From Hyphomonas johnsonii MHS-2 (GTDB lineage Bacteria; Pseudomonadota; Alphaproteobacteria; Caulobacterales; Hyphomonadaceae): a DNA stretch of 64,000 bases. The translations under genes were made by a program, and so were the position numbers. Positions 8,675-17,703 of this stretch are shown one piece after another. The notes under the pieces are model-generated. The model was not told the DNA's origin. It saw nothing but the letters and a program-made list of their open reading frames with translations, and searched no databases. The DNA lies in assembly GCF_000685275.1 (NCBI RefSeq), contig NZ_ARYK01000001.1, positions 558,001 through 622,000 on the forward strand. Direction: 5' to 3'. How positions within the stretch are numbered: position 1 is the stretch's first letter; the number at the start of each line of letters is the position of its first letter.

Positions 8675-9796
8675 ATGAATTTCGATTTCTCAGAAGACCA
8701 GGAGATGCTGCGCAAAGAAGTGCGCAAGTTTCTTGAGGCACGCTGTCCACTCACAAGGGCACGCAAAGTCCTCGACGATTCAGAAGCCAGCTTTGACGTC
8801 GAGCTCTGGGAAGAGTTGGTCGGGCAGGGGTGGACCGCACTTTCGATTCCAGAACAGTTCGGTGGACTTGGGATGAGCCGCACTGATCTCTGTGTTCTGG
8901 CCGAGGAACTCGGCCGGGTTCTGGCACCAGTCCCTTTCGCCTCGACTGTGTATATTCTTGCCGAAGCGTTGATGATTGCCGGAGACGGCGTCCAAAAAGA
9001 CAAGTTGGCAGAAATTGCGGCTGGTGATTGTATCGGTTGCATCGCCATCTCTGAAGGCCCCGGTGAGCCGAGCTTTGAGCGCATTGGTTCGCGCGTCGAG
9101 CGCGGCAGACTGACCGGGACCAAACAACCCGTCACTGATGGGCTGGCCGCGACCGATGCCCTTGTCTGGGCTCGTGACGAGAGCGGAACGCCAAGACTGT
9201 TCCTGGTGCCACTCGAACAGGATGGTGTCACCCGGGAGAAGTTGGACACGCTGGATCCGTCACGCGACGCCGCCAGGATTGTTTTCGATGGCGCGGCAGC
9301 AGAACCGATCGGCGCTCCCTGGCTTCTTGACCGCCTCCTTGATGGTGCCGCTGTCCTCTTAGCGTTCGAGCAGGTTGGAGGGGCAGACCGGGCGATGGAA
9401 CAGGCGGTTGCCTATGCCAAGGAACGCTACGCTTTCGGACGGCCTGTCGGTAGCTATCAGGCGATAAAGCACACGCTCGCGGATGCCTATGTGAACAACC
9501 AGATTGCAAGATCCAATGCCTATTACGGAATTTGGGCGCTTGATTCTGGCAGTGATGATCTGGCGCAAGCTGCGGCGGCGGCGCGGGTCGCTGCCTGTCA
9601 TGCCTATTGGTTTGCGGCGCGAGAGGCGCTGCATGCCCATGGCGGCATCGGGTTCACCTGGGAGGCTGACCAGCATCTGTTCTACCGGCGCGCGCTTCAA
9701 CTCGACATGGTGATCGGTTCGCCGCGTATGTGGCGAGAGCGCCTTTTTGAGCAGGTCGAAGCGCAAGGCGAAAAGATGAAAGCAGAGGCAAGCTGA
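8675..9796 (+). CDS. Acyl-CoA dehydrogenase, probable non-catalytic subunit
   Basis: 373 residues, starting MNFDFSEDQEMLRKEVRKFL. A longer in-frame extension would overlap the VOC gene and is rejected. It retains the FAD/dimer region AKERYAFGRPVGSYQAIKH and LHAHGGIGFTWEAD. Aligning to that RxxFG, Ala stands at the helix-G base position, and the C-terminal Glu position (VIGSPRMWRERL) is also empty. It overlaps the following full-length dehydrogenase by TGATG, giving a second subunit pair in this run, in beta-alpha order. The pair probably desaturates a different chain length or intermediate than the pair at 4848-7037. Confidence 0.9.
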   Translation: MNFDFSEDQEMLRKEVRKFLEARCPLTRARKVLDDSEASFDVELWEELVGQGWTALSIPEQFGGLGMSRTDLCVLAEELGRVLAPVPFASTVYILAEALMIAGDGVQKDKLAEIAAGDCIGCIAISEGPGEPSFERIGSRVERGRLTGTKQPVTDGLAATDALVWARDESGTPRLFLVPLEQDGVTREKLDTLDPSRDAARIVFDGAAAEPIGAPWLLDRLLDGAAVLLAFEQVGGADRAMEQAVAYAKERYAFGRPVGSYQAIKHTLADAYVNNQIARSNAYYGIWALDSGSDDLAQAAAAARVAACHAYWFAAREALHAHGGIGFTWEADQHLFYRRALQLDMVIGSPRMWRERLFEQVEAQGEKMKAEAS

Positions 9797-10998
9797 TGGA
9801 TTTTTCCGACACGCCGCAAGAAGCCGAGTATCGCGCCAGGGCGAGAGACTTTCTGGATGCCCACAAGGACAAACTGCCTTCGCTTTCAGGGAGTGAGGCG
9901 GCTCGGCTGAAGAAGCAGCGCATCTGGCAGGCGATCAAAGCCGATAATGGCTATGCCTGCATAACATGGGATTCCGAGTGGGGTGGCGCTGGGGGTACGG
10001 CCATGGAGCGGGTCATCTTCCGGGAGGAAGAGGCGGGGCGGGGCGTTCCGGATGCCTTTTTTGGCATTGGTCTTGGTCTGTGCGTCCCGACGATCATCAA
10101 ATACGCGTCCGATAAACAAAAGGCGGAACTGGTCCGCCCGGCGGTTCGCGGCGACCAAATCTGGTGCCAACTCTTTTCCGAGCCTGCGGCGGGGTCTGAT
10201 CTCGCAGGTGTTCGCGCAAAGGCCGTGGCGGACGGGGATGAATGGGTCGTAAGTGGCCAAAAAGTCTGGACCAGCGGCGCGCATTATTCAGATTGGGGGC
10301 TCGTCATAACCCGCACTGATCCGTCGAAGCCGAAGCACAAGGGGCTGACAATGTTCTTTGTCGCGATGGATTCACCGGGAATTGAAATCCGTCCGATTCA
10401 TCAGATGTCTGGTGGGGTCGAATTCAACGAAGTCTTCTTTAACGATGTCCGCATTCCGGATGCTCAACGCCTTGGTGAGATCGATGCCGGTTGGGGGGTC
10501 GCAATCTACGCCTTGATGAACGAGCGTGTGCAGGGAGGCAAGGAGAGGGGTATCCCGGCCGGCGAAACGATCAGGCTGGCGCGAAGTACACCGGTTGCAG
10601 ATGGTACGCTTGCCGATGATGGGGCATTCCGTGCTGCGTTCGCTGACTGGTATGTTCGTACGCGAGGCGTGCAGCTCACGCGTTACCGCACACTGACCGC
10701 GATGTCCCGCGGACAAACCCCGGGGCCGGAAGCTTCGATCGGCAAGTTGGTTACTGCGTTCGAATTACAGGAGATGTCGCGTCGACTGGTCGAGGCTCAA
10801 GGACCGTTCGGGCTGATCGACGACAGGGCAATGGCCTTTTGCGAGGGCAATGTGCATCATGACCTTCTTCACGCACCCGGCATCCGCATTGCCGGTGGCA
10901 CGGACGAGATACTTCGTAATATCATCGCAGAGCGCGTGTTGGGCCTGCCGAAAGAACCGCAGCCGGACAAGAACGTCCCATTCTCGGAAACGAAATAG
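9796..10998 (+). CDS. Acyl-CoA dehydrogenase, probable catalytic subunit
   Basis: 400 residues. QLFSEPAAGSDLAGVRAKA and SGQKVWTSGAH mark the beta domain. The C-terminus has IAGGTDEILRNIIAERVLGLP, the large FadE-type signature lacking the medium-chain catalytic Glu. E243, in ALMNERVQGG, is at the isovaleryl-CoA dehydrogenase base position. It is coupled to the preceding subunit (start within its stop). It ends the forward run; the opposing SDR operon ends 136 bp further. I saw no convincing terminator in that gap, only a 6-bp stem. Confidence 0.92.
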   Translation: MDFSDTPQEAEYRARARDFLDAHKDKLPSLSGSEAARLKKQRIWQAIKADNGYACITWDSEWGGAGGTAMERVIFREEEAGRGVPDAFFGIGLGLCVPTIIKYASDKQKAELVRPAVRGDQIWCQLFSEPAAGSDLAGVRAKAVADGDEWVVSGQKVWTSGAHYSDWGLVITRTDPSKPKHKGLTMFFVAMDSPGIEIRPIHQMSGGVEFNEVFFNDVRIPDAQRLGEIDAGWGVAIYALMNERVQGGKERGIPAGETIRLARSTPVADGTLADDGAFRAAFADWYVRTRGVQLTRYRTLTAMSRGQTPGPEASIGKLVTAFELQEMSRRLVEAQGPFGLIDDRAMAFCEGNVHHDLLHAPGIRIAGGTDEILRNIIAERVLGLPKEPQPDKNVPFSETK

Positions 10999-11134
10999 TC
11001 TGCTGCAGTGCTGCTTGGCATCCGACCTGAAGTTTCTGTCATTGGTCACGGTTCGACGTGGCAGTTTGGGGCGCGCCTGCCATGTGAAAGCGTCTTGGTA
11101 GAACCTCAGATTCCTTGTCCACCACCGCCGTGAT

Positions 11135-11896
11135 CTACCCTCGGCCGATGAACGGCATTTGCGTCGCCATGATCGTCATGAACTGAATATTCGAGTCGAG
11201 CGGCAAGCCAGCCATACACCGTACCGCTTCGGCGACACTGGCTAGTGGCATTACGGGTTCCGGAGAAGTGCGCCCGTCAGGCTGCAACATGCCGGCGTTC
11301 AGGTTGTCAGCGACTCCGGTGGCAGCGTTGCCAATATCTATCTGGCCGCAGGCGATATTGTATGGGCGTCCGTCCAGTGAAATCTGCCTTGTAAGACCGG
11401 TGATCGCATGCTTGCTGATCGTATAGGGGGCTCCGTTCGGGCGCGGGACGTGCGCGGAAACCGACCCATTGTTTATGATGCGGCCGCCTTGGGGATCCTG
11501 GGTCTTCATCTGTCGGAATGCGGCGCGCGCGCACAGGAAGGCCCCCGTCACATTGGTGGCGAGCACTCGGTTGAAATGCCGCAGATCGACCATATCGATC
11601 GCAGCTTTGGGAGCCGACGTTCCAGCGTTGTTGAATAGCAAGTCGAGCTGCCCATAGTGGTTCACCGCCCTGGCGAACACGGCCTCGATCTGGGCTTCAT
11701 CTGCAACATCGGCCTGGAGAACGAGCGTTTCTGCGGTCGCTCCGATCATGTTGGCAGTTTCTTCCAGTCGGTCCAGCTTCCGGCCGACGAGTGCCATTGC
11801 ATAACCTGCCTCAGCCAATGAAATCGCGCAGGCTCGGCCGATGCCACTCCCGGCCCCCGTCACCAGTGCAACGCGTGCAGGTGTGCCATTCGTCAT
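11135..11896 (-). CDS. Short-chain dehydrogenase/reductase (SDR)
   Basis: A 253-residue classical SDR. TGAGSGIGRA is the cofactor loop, LFNNAG is present, and the catalytic set is Ser (NNGSVSAH) with Y-T-I-S-K. An Arg follows beta2 (LVGRKLDRLE), which often means NADP(H). It is last in a four-gene minus-strand operon with P450, MFE-2-like dehydrogenase and hydratase-2. It likely oxidises an alcohol or reduces a ketone on the same substrate. The exact position on the molecule is unknown. Confidence 0.9.
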   Translation of the reverse strand: MTNGTPARVALVTGAGSGIGRACAISLAEAGYAMALVGRKLDRLEETANMIGATAETLVLQADVADEAQIEAVFARAVNHYGQLDLLFNNAGTSAPKAAIDMVDLRHFNRVLATNVTGAFLCARAAFRQMKTQDPQGGRIINNGSVSAHVPRPNGAPYTISKHAITGLTRQISLDGRPYNIACGQIDIGNAATGVADNLNAGMLQPDGRTSPEPVMPLASVAEAVRCMAGLPLDSNIQFMTIMATQMPFIGRG

Positions 11897-11933
11897 GAGG
11901 CGCCCTCGGCGGCGATGCGGACGCTGCCCGTCA

Positions 11934-12797
11934 TCACTTGACCCGCAGCTTGGTCAAACCGTTCTTGATAACGATCTTGCCGCGGTTCGGAACTTCGGCC
12001 TGGAAGGAGATTGTCTCGTCGTCTTCCTTCCATAGATTTATCCGAAGCTTGTCGCCGGGAAACACGACAGCCGAGAACCGCGCCTGGTGGCTGGCAATCC
12101 TGTCGGGATCGAAATCGCAGTACGCTTCCAGCACCGCGCGGCAGGTAAAGCCATAAGTGCACAGACCGTGAAGGATGGGGCCATCAAACCCGGCGGCCTT
12201 TCCGCGATCGGGGTCTATGTGTAGTGGATTGCGGTCTCCTGAAAGGCGGTAGATGGCGGCTTGGTTGCCCGCAACCGTGTATTCCACGACATTGTCCGGC
12301 TCTCTGTCCGGCGTGGGGTGGGGTGTTGGGGTTGGTTCGGACGAGCCGCCTGACCCGCCATCACCACGCGCGACAATCGTTCGGATCAATGTCGCGATTT
12401 TTCCGCCGTCCCCTTCATCGCGCAAGACAGTTTCACGTACGATGATTGCCCCTTTTCCTTCACCCTTGTCATAGACTTCCACAACACCGCTATCGGCGAT
12501 GATGCTTGCTTCGGGTGGAAAGGGGCGATGGAGGACGGTTTTTTCTTCGCCGTGCAGCACGAGTTTATAGTTTACGCCAAGCTTGTTGGTTGGCACGCCT
12601 GCACCCCATGCGACGACTGTCGCCTGTGTTGGCACGGCACGCAGGTCCTTCTCGTAAACGAAAGGCAGTTCATCTGCATTGTCGGGATCGCCGCCAAGAC
12701 CGATGCCGAGCGCGTAAAGCATGGTGTCACGATCCGTGAAAGTATAGCGCTTTCCGCTTTCCTTCAGTTCAAGGATGGCAGGATAATTGATCGGCAT
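11934..12797 (-). CDS. MaoC-family (R)-specific enoyl-CoA hydratase (hydratase 2)
   Basis: A 287-residue double-hotdog protein. The C-terminal hotdog has SGDRNPLHIDP, with the Asp and His dyad of (R)-hydratases near residues 185-190, and then FDGPILHGLCTYGF. The N-terminal hotdog is degenerate, as in eukaryotic MFE-2 hydratase domains and actinobacterial ChsH3. A low-complexity G/S/P/T linker (near residues 150-170) precedes the second half. It should hydrate trans-2-enoyl-CoA to the (R)-3-hydroxy product, which the adjacent MFE-2-like dehydrogenase (upstream by 31 bp) would oxidise. Confidence 0.92.
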   Translation of the reverse strand: MPINYPAILELKESGKRYTFTDRDTMLYALGIGLGGDPDNADELPFVYEKDLRAVPTQATVVAWGAGVPTNKLGVNYKLVLHGEEKTVLHRPFPPEASIIADSGVVEVYDKGEGKGAIIVRETVLRDEGDGGKIATLIRTIVARGDGGSGGSSEPTPTPHPTPDREPDNVVEYTVAGNQAAIYRLSGDRNPLHIDPDRGKAAGFDGPILHGLCTYGFTCRAVLEAYCDFDPDRIASHQARFSAVVFPGDKLRINLWKEDDETISFQAEVPNRGKIVIKNGLTKLRVK

Positions 12798-12828
12798 CGA
12801 CGGAGTCCTGTTGCTTTAGTGGGGCCTT

Positions 12829-13689
12829 CTATTCGCCATTCTGGGGGCCATACGCGGTGACCCATTTGCCCGGCCTTTCAGGGAAGAATATTTTGCCGGC
12901 GCCTGCTGCTTCCGCGATTTCCTGCGGAGTGATCGTTTCGGTGGGCACATAACCCTCTGTCGCTTCAAAACGGACTTCCCCGATCCAGCCGCCGCCTGCG
13001 AGCAAGGTCTTGCCCGTTTGATCGCCCGACAAGTCGCTGACCATGTACAGCAACGTCGGGGCAACGCGATCAATGTGGAATTGCCGCTGGTATTCTTCGG
13101 GCATGTGTGCGGTCAGGGCGGTCGCGGCGGCTGGGCCGATATTCCAGACACGAATGCCGTATTTCTTGCCTTCTATTGCCAGAGATGTCGAAAAGCCTAT
13201 CACGCCGCATTTCGCTGCGCCGTAATTGGTCTGGCCGAAGTTCCCGCGGATGCCGGCGGTGGAGGTGGTATTGACAATAACGCCACCACCGCCGTTCTCT
13301 TTCATCCAGGCGAAGACGGGGCGAGTCGCGGTGTAGAGCGCCTTGACGTGGACATGCATTACGGCGTCCCACTGGCTTTCCTCCATTTTGACAAGGGAGG
13401 CATCGCGCAAAATGCCCGCATTGTTTACGAGGATATCGACCCGTCCAAATCCATCAAGAGCGGTCTGCAACAGGGCGTTGCCACCTTTGGAAGTGCCGAC
13501 GTCTGCCACGTTGGCAATGGCTCTTCCGCCTTCGTCGACAATGAGCTTTACGGTTTCATCTGCCGCATCGCCTGAAAAGTCATTGACCACAACCGCGGCG
13601 CCTTCGCGCGCCAGGGCTAGCGCATACGACCTTCCAAGACCGGCGCCTGCACCAGTTACGATGGCGATCTTGCCGTCAATCAAACTCAT
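12829..13689 (-). CDS. MFE-2-like (R)-3-hydroxyacyl-CoA dehydrogenase (SDR)
   Basis: A 286-residue SDR with the features of the dehydrogenase domain of peroxisomal multifunctional enzyme 2 and of Hsd4B. TGAGAGLGRSYALALA is followed by VVVNDFSGD (an acidic residue after beta2, so NAD+). ILVNNAGILRD is typical, and the active site is Ser (NTTSTAGIRG) with Y-G-A-A-K. The C-terminal extension beyond the usual 250 residues is also MFE-2-like. GAGGAG precedes the ATG. With the neighbouring hydratase 2 it gives the (R)-branch of beta-oxidation, used for branched and steroid side chains. Confidence 0.92.
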   Translation of the reverse strand: MSLIDGKIAIVTGAGAGLGRSYALALAREGAAVVVNDFSGDAADETVKLIVDEGGRAIANVADVGTSKGGNALLQTALDGFGRVDILVNNAGILRDASLVKMEESQWDAVMHVHVKALYTATRPVFAWMKENGGGGVIVNTTSTAGIRGNFGQTNYGAAKCGVIGFSTSLAIEGKKYGIRVWNIGPAAATALTAHMPEEYQRQFHIDRVAPTLLYMVSDLSGDQTGKTLLAGGGWIGEVRFEATEGYVPTETITPQEIAEAAGAGKIFFPERPGKWVTAYGPQNGE

Positions 13690-13780
13690 GTTTCATTTCT
13701 CCTCACGACGCCTATGCGGGCGCCGCAGCAAGATGTCTAAGCTGGGAATCCAATGGCTCTGGGGCGATAGCCCTAACGCT

Positions 13781-15019
13781 TTACCAGACGAGTGGAAGTT
13801 CCCTCATGCCCATCACGCCACCCCCCAGGGTCTCGAACTCTGTACCTGGTTTGACCCGGAACTCCGGCATTCGTTTCAGCCATTCGTCGATGGCGACCTG
13901 AACTTCGCGCCGTGCGAGGTGAGAGCCAAGGCAGCGGTGTGGGCCGAATGAAAAGGCATTGTGGCGGTTTGGGCTGCGGGCAAGATCGATGATCTCGGGA
14001 TTCTCAAACTCGTCGGGATCGCTTGTTGAAAGGAGGGTCGAACCGGCGACCATGTCACCTTTCTTCATTTGCACGCCGAACATGTCGGTATCCTCGGACA
14101 GGATCCGGCCCGTCGTCACGACCGGGAAGGCTCGAAACAGTTCCTCGACGGCATCAGGCAACAGTGAAGGATCTTCACGCAGCCTTCGCTGCTCATCCGG
14201 ATTCTCGGCAAGATACCGGAAGTGAAACGAGAGGGAGCTGACAACGGTATCGAGCCCACCAATGAACAGGAGGAATACAGTACCCAGGACTTCTTCGTCG
14301 CTGAACGGCTTGTCCCCGGCTTTGAAGCTCAGGACTTCGGTGACCAGAGTTCCCTCTCGCGGGTTCGCGCGGTGCTCGGCAATCTGCTCCTGAAGGAAGA
14401 CCTTGACCTCGCTCATGGCTTGTCCGCGGCGCGCCCGGTCGTGCACGATCATGTCTGCCCAGTCCCGAAATTTGGCGAGTTCGTCATCAGCCATGCCCAT
14501 CATTTCCAGGAAAACACGGACGGGCATCTGTTCGCCGAATGTCGCGATAAACTCGCACTCGTGATCATTCTTGATTTGATCGATCAGTTTGGCCGCGATT
14601 TCCCGCATACGCGGTTCGAGAGCGGCGACGCGCTTCGGCGACAGAAGCGGATTGATCGGAGCCCGAAACTTTCCGTGCTCAGGTGGATCCAACTCGAGGG
14701 GAATAAGCTTCCAGCTCTCGCCCATCGCGTAGCTGCGGGGTTCCGCCGAACTGAACAGGTTTGCATTCTGCAACATCTTGCGAATGTCCTCAGCCTTGGT
14801 CAGTACCCACGCTCCTCTGCCTTCACCGCCGCGATCCTGGTGGCTGAGGGGCGAATAGAAGACTGGTGGACCTTTGTGGAATTCGGAGATTTGCGCATGG
14901 GGGCAAGGGCCAAGGCCCGTCCTGAAGTCCAGAAACCGCACAAGGTCGGCGGGCACATGGTCCGGCACGGTCCAATTGCCTGAGCGTTGCGGGTCATCAT
15001 GCATTTTGGGGGCGCTCAC
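13781..15019 (-). CDS. Cytochrome P450, CYP101 (P450cam)-like
   Basis: A 412-residue P450. The I-helix reads FIGGLDTVVSSLSF, very close to the GGLDTVVNFLS of P450cam. The K-helix is E-E-L-F-R. The haem loop is FSFGPHRCLGSHLARREVQ with Cys363. The C-terminal region (EWLKRMPEF..., GMRELPLVW) also follows P450cam. CYP101-family enzymes hydroxylate camphor and norisoprenoids such as ionones and take electrons from putidaredoxin-type [2Fe-2S] ferredoxins; one is encoded at 19884-20204. It is first in the operon with MFE-2-like and hydratase-2 genes. The family resemblance is from motifs; substrate unknown. Confidence 0.95.
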   Translation of the reverse strand: MSAPKMHDDPQRSGNWTVPDHVPADLVRFLDFRTGLGPCPHAQISEFHKGPPVFYSPLSHQDRGGEGRGAWVLTKAEDIRKMLQNANLFSSAEPRSYAMGESWKLIPLELDPPEHGKFRAPINPLLSPKRVAALEPRMREIAAKLIDQIKNDHECEFIATFGEQMPVRVFLEMMGMADDELAKFRDWADMIVHDRARRGQAMSEVKVFLQEQIAEHRANPREGTLVTEVLSFKAGDKPFSDEEVLGTVFLLFIGGLDTVVSSLSFHFRYLAENPDEQRRLREDPSLLPDAVEELFRAFPVVTTGRILSEDTDMFGVQMKKGDMVAGSTLLSTSDPDEFENPEIIDLARSPNRHNAFSFGPHRCLGSHLARREVQVAIDEWLKRMPEFRVKPGTEFETLGGGVMGMRELPLVW

Positions 15020-15379
15020 TGCGTGTCTCCTCTCGACTCTGCGGGCTAAACATCACCTCGATTCGGAAATGGCACCCTATTCTCAATATGGATAACTGAT
15101 GACTCGACAGTTTTCAAGAACAGTTGTTGCGCGCTGGGGCGCGATTACGGTTTTCGATCGGAAAAGTCAGAAAGTTTCTTAAAATACAATTGGTTGTGTG
15201 TGTCGTGTTGGAGCCTCGGGTGCAAGGTATGGCGATCAATATGGAACGGCCTGAAGAAAGCGCAGAGTTGACATTTTGTCAGTTATGCGGAATTTCTTTG
15301 GCTGGGACTGCCGGCATCGAGGGACATTTTACATTGCCGTCCGGACGGCTTGGAGAGGCAAAGAGGCTTGGGAGTGAAT
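15020..15379. other. Divergent intergenic region with promoters and one operator-like palindrome
   Basis: A 360-bp gap, AT-richer than its flanks, between the CYP101-like operon (leftward) and the MaoC-like gene (rightward). It holds the TGAC-N5-GTCA palindrome at 15269-15281, whose left half overlaps a TTGACA -35-like box, and an AT-rich stretch near 15085-15110. No ORF with coding character was seen. Promoters for both directions are expected, but no clear -10 elements could be fixed. Confidence 0.6.
15269..15281. promoter_or_regulatory. TGAC-N5-GTCA operator-like palindrome, copy 1
   Basis: TGAC-ATTTT-GTCA followed by GTTAT, 98 bp before the start of the MaoC-like gene. It overlaps a TTGACA hexamer that could be a -35 box. 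Two more copies with the same spacer length and the flank GTWAT occur at 28414 and 32009. Confidence 0.55.
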
Positions 15380-16624
15380 ATGGCCGATACTGAAACGTCC
15401 GTGGGGACAATTACCGATGAGGATATTGATCGTGCGCGTCGCCAGATTGGCGTGCCGAAATTTGCCTACAACAAGCCTTACAATGAATTTGCGTCGACGG
15501 ACTCGATGCGGCACTTCGCGTTCGGCTGTGGCGACGACAATCCGCTCTTTACGAGTCGGGATTATGGCCGAAGCACACGCTGGGGTGACCAGATTGCCTT
15601 TCCACTGTTCCTGCATACGACGGGAACGAATCTGACGCCGAAGCCTGACGGTGAACTCAAGGCGTTGTTCAAAGGTTTGTTCCGGGGAGTGGGCAAATAT
15701 TATACCGGCGTCGATTGGACATTCTGGCGCCCGCTCTATCCAGACCAGAAAGTGTTCGTGGAGCGCGTGACCTCGAATATCGAAGTGCGTGCAGGGTCGT
15801 CCTTCAGTGGTGGCCGTACCGTTACGGAGACTTATCGCGATCTTTATGTCGATCACGCCGGAGTGCCGGTCGGCCGGAGAGAAGAGCATTACCTGTCAGC
15901 GGAGCGGAGCGGGACCAAGAAAAGCGGCAAATACTCGGGTATCGAGCGCCAGACATATACCCCAGAGGACATCGCGGAAATCGACAAGGTCTATGCGGCT
16001 GAGTGCCTTCGCGGAAGCGAACTTCGCTGGTGGGAAGATGTCGAGGTGGGTGATGATGTGACGCCGGTGGCCAAAGGGCCGCTCACGATGGTCGATATCA
16101 TTTCGTATCATATGGGGATGGGGCTGTCTTCAAGCGGGATTGGACCGCTTGGCCTAAACTACAAGCAACGCATGAAGATGCCCGCGTTCTTCGTGCCTGA
16201 TAAATACGGCGTTCCAGACGTGGTCCAGCGGGTTCACTGGGACCATCAGCGCGCCCAGGATCTGGGGTTGCCGAGTTCGTACGATTACGGACAGATGCGC
16301 ACGAGCTGGCTCATGCACCTTGTGACAAAGTGGATGGGCGATGACGCGTGGCTTTGGAAATTCTCGTGCCAGTCGCGCGAATTCAATTTCATGGGCGATA
16401 CGACAATTTGCAGCGGCAAAGTGATTGCCAAGCGAGAAGAGGGTATCCATCGCGTGGTGGATCTCAAACTGGCTTCGACCAATCAGCGCGGTCAAGATAC
16501 GGCGCCTGGCACTGCAACGGTCATACTCCCGAGTAGGGAAACAGGGCCCGTCGTGCTTCCAACACCCGACACAGACATGCTCCGGCGCGGTGCGCAGATC
16601 ATGCATGCGTCGGTCAGCAGGTAG
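15380..16624 (+). CDS. MaoC-like/FAS1-type dehydratase-domain protein
   Basis: A 414-residue protein with two hotdog-like halves. The N-terminal half (about residues 10-170) has FGCGDDNPLF, resembling the GDxNPLH active-site motif but with Phe where the His should be. The second half (from about 225) has WWEDVEVGDDV and a C-terminal FNFMGDTTICSGKV segment as in MaoC dehydratases. Proteins of this length are annotated as acyl dehydratases in CoA-ester pathways; the missing His makes catalysis by the first half doubtful. The start MADTETS was chosen for GGGAG just upstream. It leads the forward run and carries the palindrome upstream. Confidence 0.82.
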   Translation: MADTETSVGTITDEDIDRARRQIGVPKFAYNKPYNEFASTDSMRHFAFGCGDDNPLFTSRDYGRSTRWGDQIAFPLFLHTTGTNLTPKPDGELKALFKGLFRGVGKYYTGVDWTFWRPLYPDQKVFVERVTSNIEVRAGSSFSGGRTVTETYRDLYVDHAGVPVGRREEHYLSAERSGTKKSGKYSGIERQTYTPEDIAEIDKVYAAECLRGSELRWWEDVEVGDDVTPVAKGPLTMVDIISYHMGMGLSSSGIGPLGLNYKQRMKMPAFFVPDKYGVPDVVQRVHWDHQRAQDLGLPSSYDYGQMRTSWLMHLVTKWMGDDAWLWKFSCQSREFNFMGDTTICSGKVIAKREEGIHRVVDLKLASTNQRGQDTAPGTATVILPSRETGPVVLPTPDTDMLRRGAQIMHASVSR

Positions 16625-16682
16625 AAGAAGGCCTGGGCCGAACTGTTCAGAGAAAAATAGCTAGAAAATTGGGAGAGGAAGC

Positions 16683-17681
16683 ATGACAAAGACATCGGTA
16701 ACAGCAGGCTCCAAATCACGCAAAACTGGAAAAGCAAACTCCAGGTCGCAGTCAAAGGCCAGCGCGACTGCGCAATTGAACCCGTCGCAAATCAGCGTGG
16801 AATACCTGCTTTTCTTCCGAGCAGTTGCTGACAATCTGAGCTTCACCAAAGCCGCACGCGAGCTTGAAATCGACCAATCATGGCTTTCGCACAAGATCCG
16901 GCAATTTGAAGAAATGTTGGGAATAACCCTCCTGATCCGTAACACCCGCCACGTCGAACTCACATCGGCCGGTCGCGCATTGCTCGAGCCGGTTCACCGG
17001 CTGGCTACGGTTGTCGAAGAGACGCGGGCTGTAACAGAAGCGCTTCGGAAGTCCATGAAGGGCGTTCTTAGAGTGGGGTGCCTGCCTTTCAGCTTTCCAG
17101 ATCCGCAACGGACCCGGCTGATGGACGATTTCATGACGCAGAATCCCTCAATTCGTCTCAATGTGGAAACAGGACCGACCCCATCGCTGCTGAACCAACT
17201 TCGCCTTGGGGAAATCGATCTTGCATTCGTTTCTGCCCCCTTCGAAGAAAAGGACCTTGATCTCCTTCTGCTGCGCGAGAACGAATTCTGCTTCCTCCTT
17301 CCCAAGGATCATGTCCTGGCGGCCAAAAGCGTCATTGAGCTCAAAGATGTGGAGGGACTGAAGGTTATTGTGCCTGCTCCCCAATATCATCCAGCGGCTT
17401 TTGATTTGTATTATAAGCCGCTTTCCGACGCCGGAGCGACTGTTGAGTCGACTCCGGAGTTTCAGAATGCAGCTGCATACGCTGAAGACAGAATGATGCC
17501 GGTCGTCTGCACACGGTATGCAGCGGAGCGGTACAACAGTGAGAAGTTTGTCCAACGGCCGGTGGGCTTTCTCCCGCCTTGCCGTAAATACCTTGCGAAG
17601 CTGAGTGGCCGGCAATCTCCATCGCAGCTGCTGATGTGGGATTTGGCGAATAATTCGTCGGAACTCAAGCAGGCGGCCTGA
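16683..17681 (+). CDS. LysR-family transcriptional regulator
   Basis: A 332-residue LysR protein with an unusual basic N-terminal extension of about 35 residues rich in Ser, Lys and Arg before the helix-turn-helix. The helix-turn-helix reads FFRAVADNLSFTKAARELE, then SWLSHKIRQFEEMLG. The effector domain starts near residue 125. The gene is 58 bp after the MaoC-like gene and 22 bp before an SDR, in the same direction, so it is embedded in the operon it may regulate. The inducer is unknown. The extension could simply be an upstream start, but no later ATG precedes the helix-turn-helix. Confidence 0.92.
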   Translation: MTKTSVTAGSKSRKTGKANSRSQSKASATAQLNPSQISVEYLLFFRAVADNLSFTKAARELEIDQSWLSHKIRQFEEMLGITLLIRNTRHVELTSAGRALLEPVHRLATVVEETRAVTEALRKSMKGVLRVGCLPFSFPDPQRTRLMDDFMTQNPSIRLNVETGPTPSLLNQLRLGEIDLAFVSAPFEEKDLDLLLLRENEFCFLLPKDHVLAAKSVIELKDVEGLKVIVPAPQYHPAAFDLYYKPLSDAGATVESTPEFQNAAAYAEDRMMPVVCTRYAAERYNSEKFVQRPVGFLPPCRKYLAKLSGRQSPSQLLMWDLANNSSELKQAA

Positions 17682-17703
17682 ACGAACCAACTGGAGCGCG
17701 AAG

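Noticed and set aside
11040-11090. TGGCAG-N12-CTGCCA stem between convergent genes as terminator
   Set aside because: Long loop and no T tract on either side.
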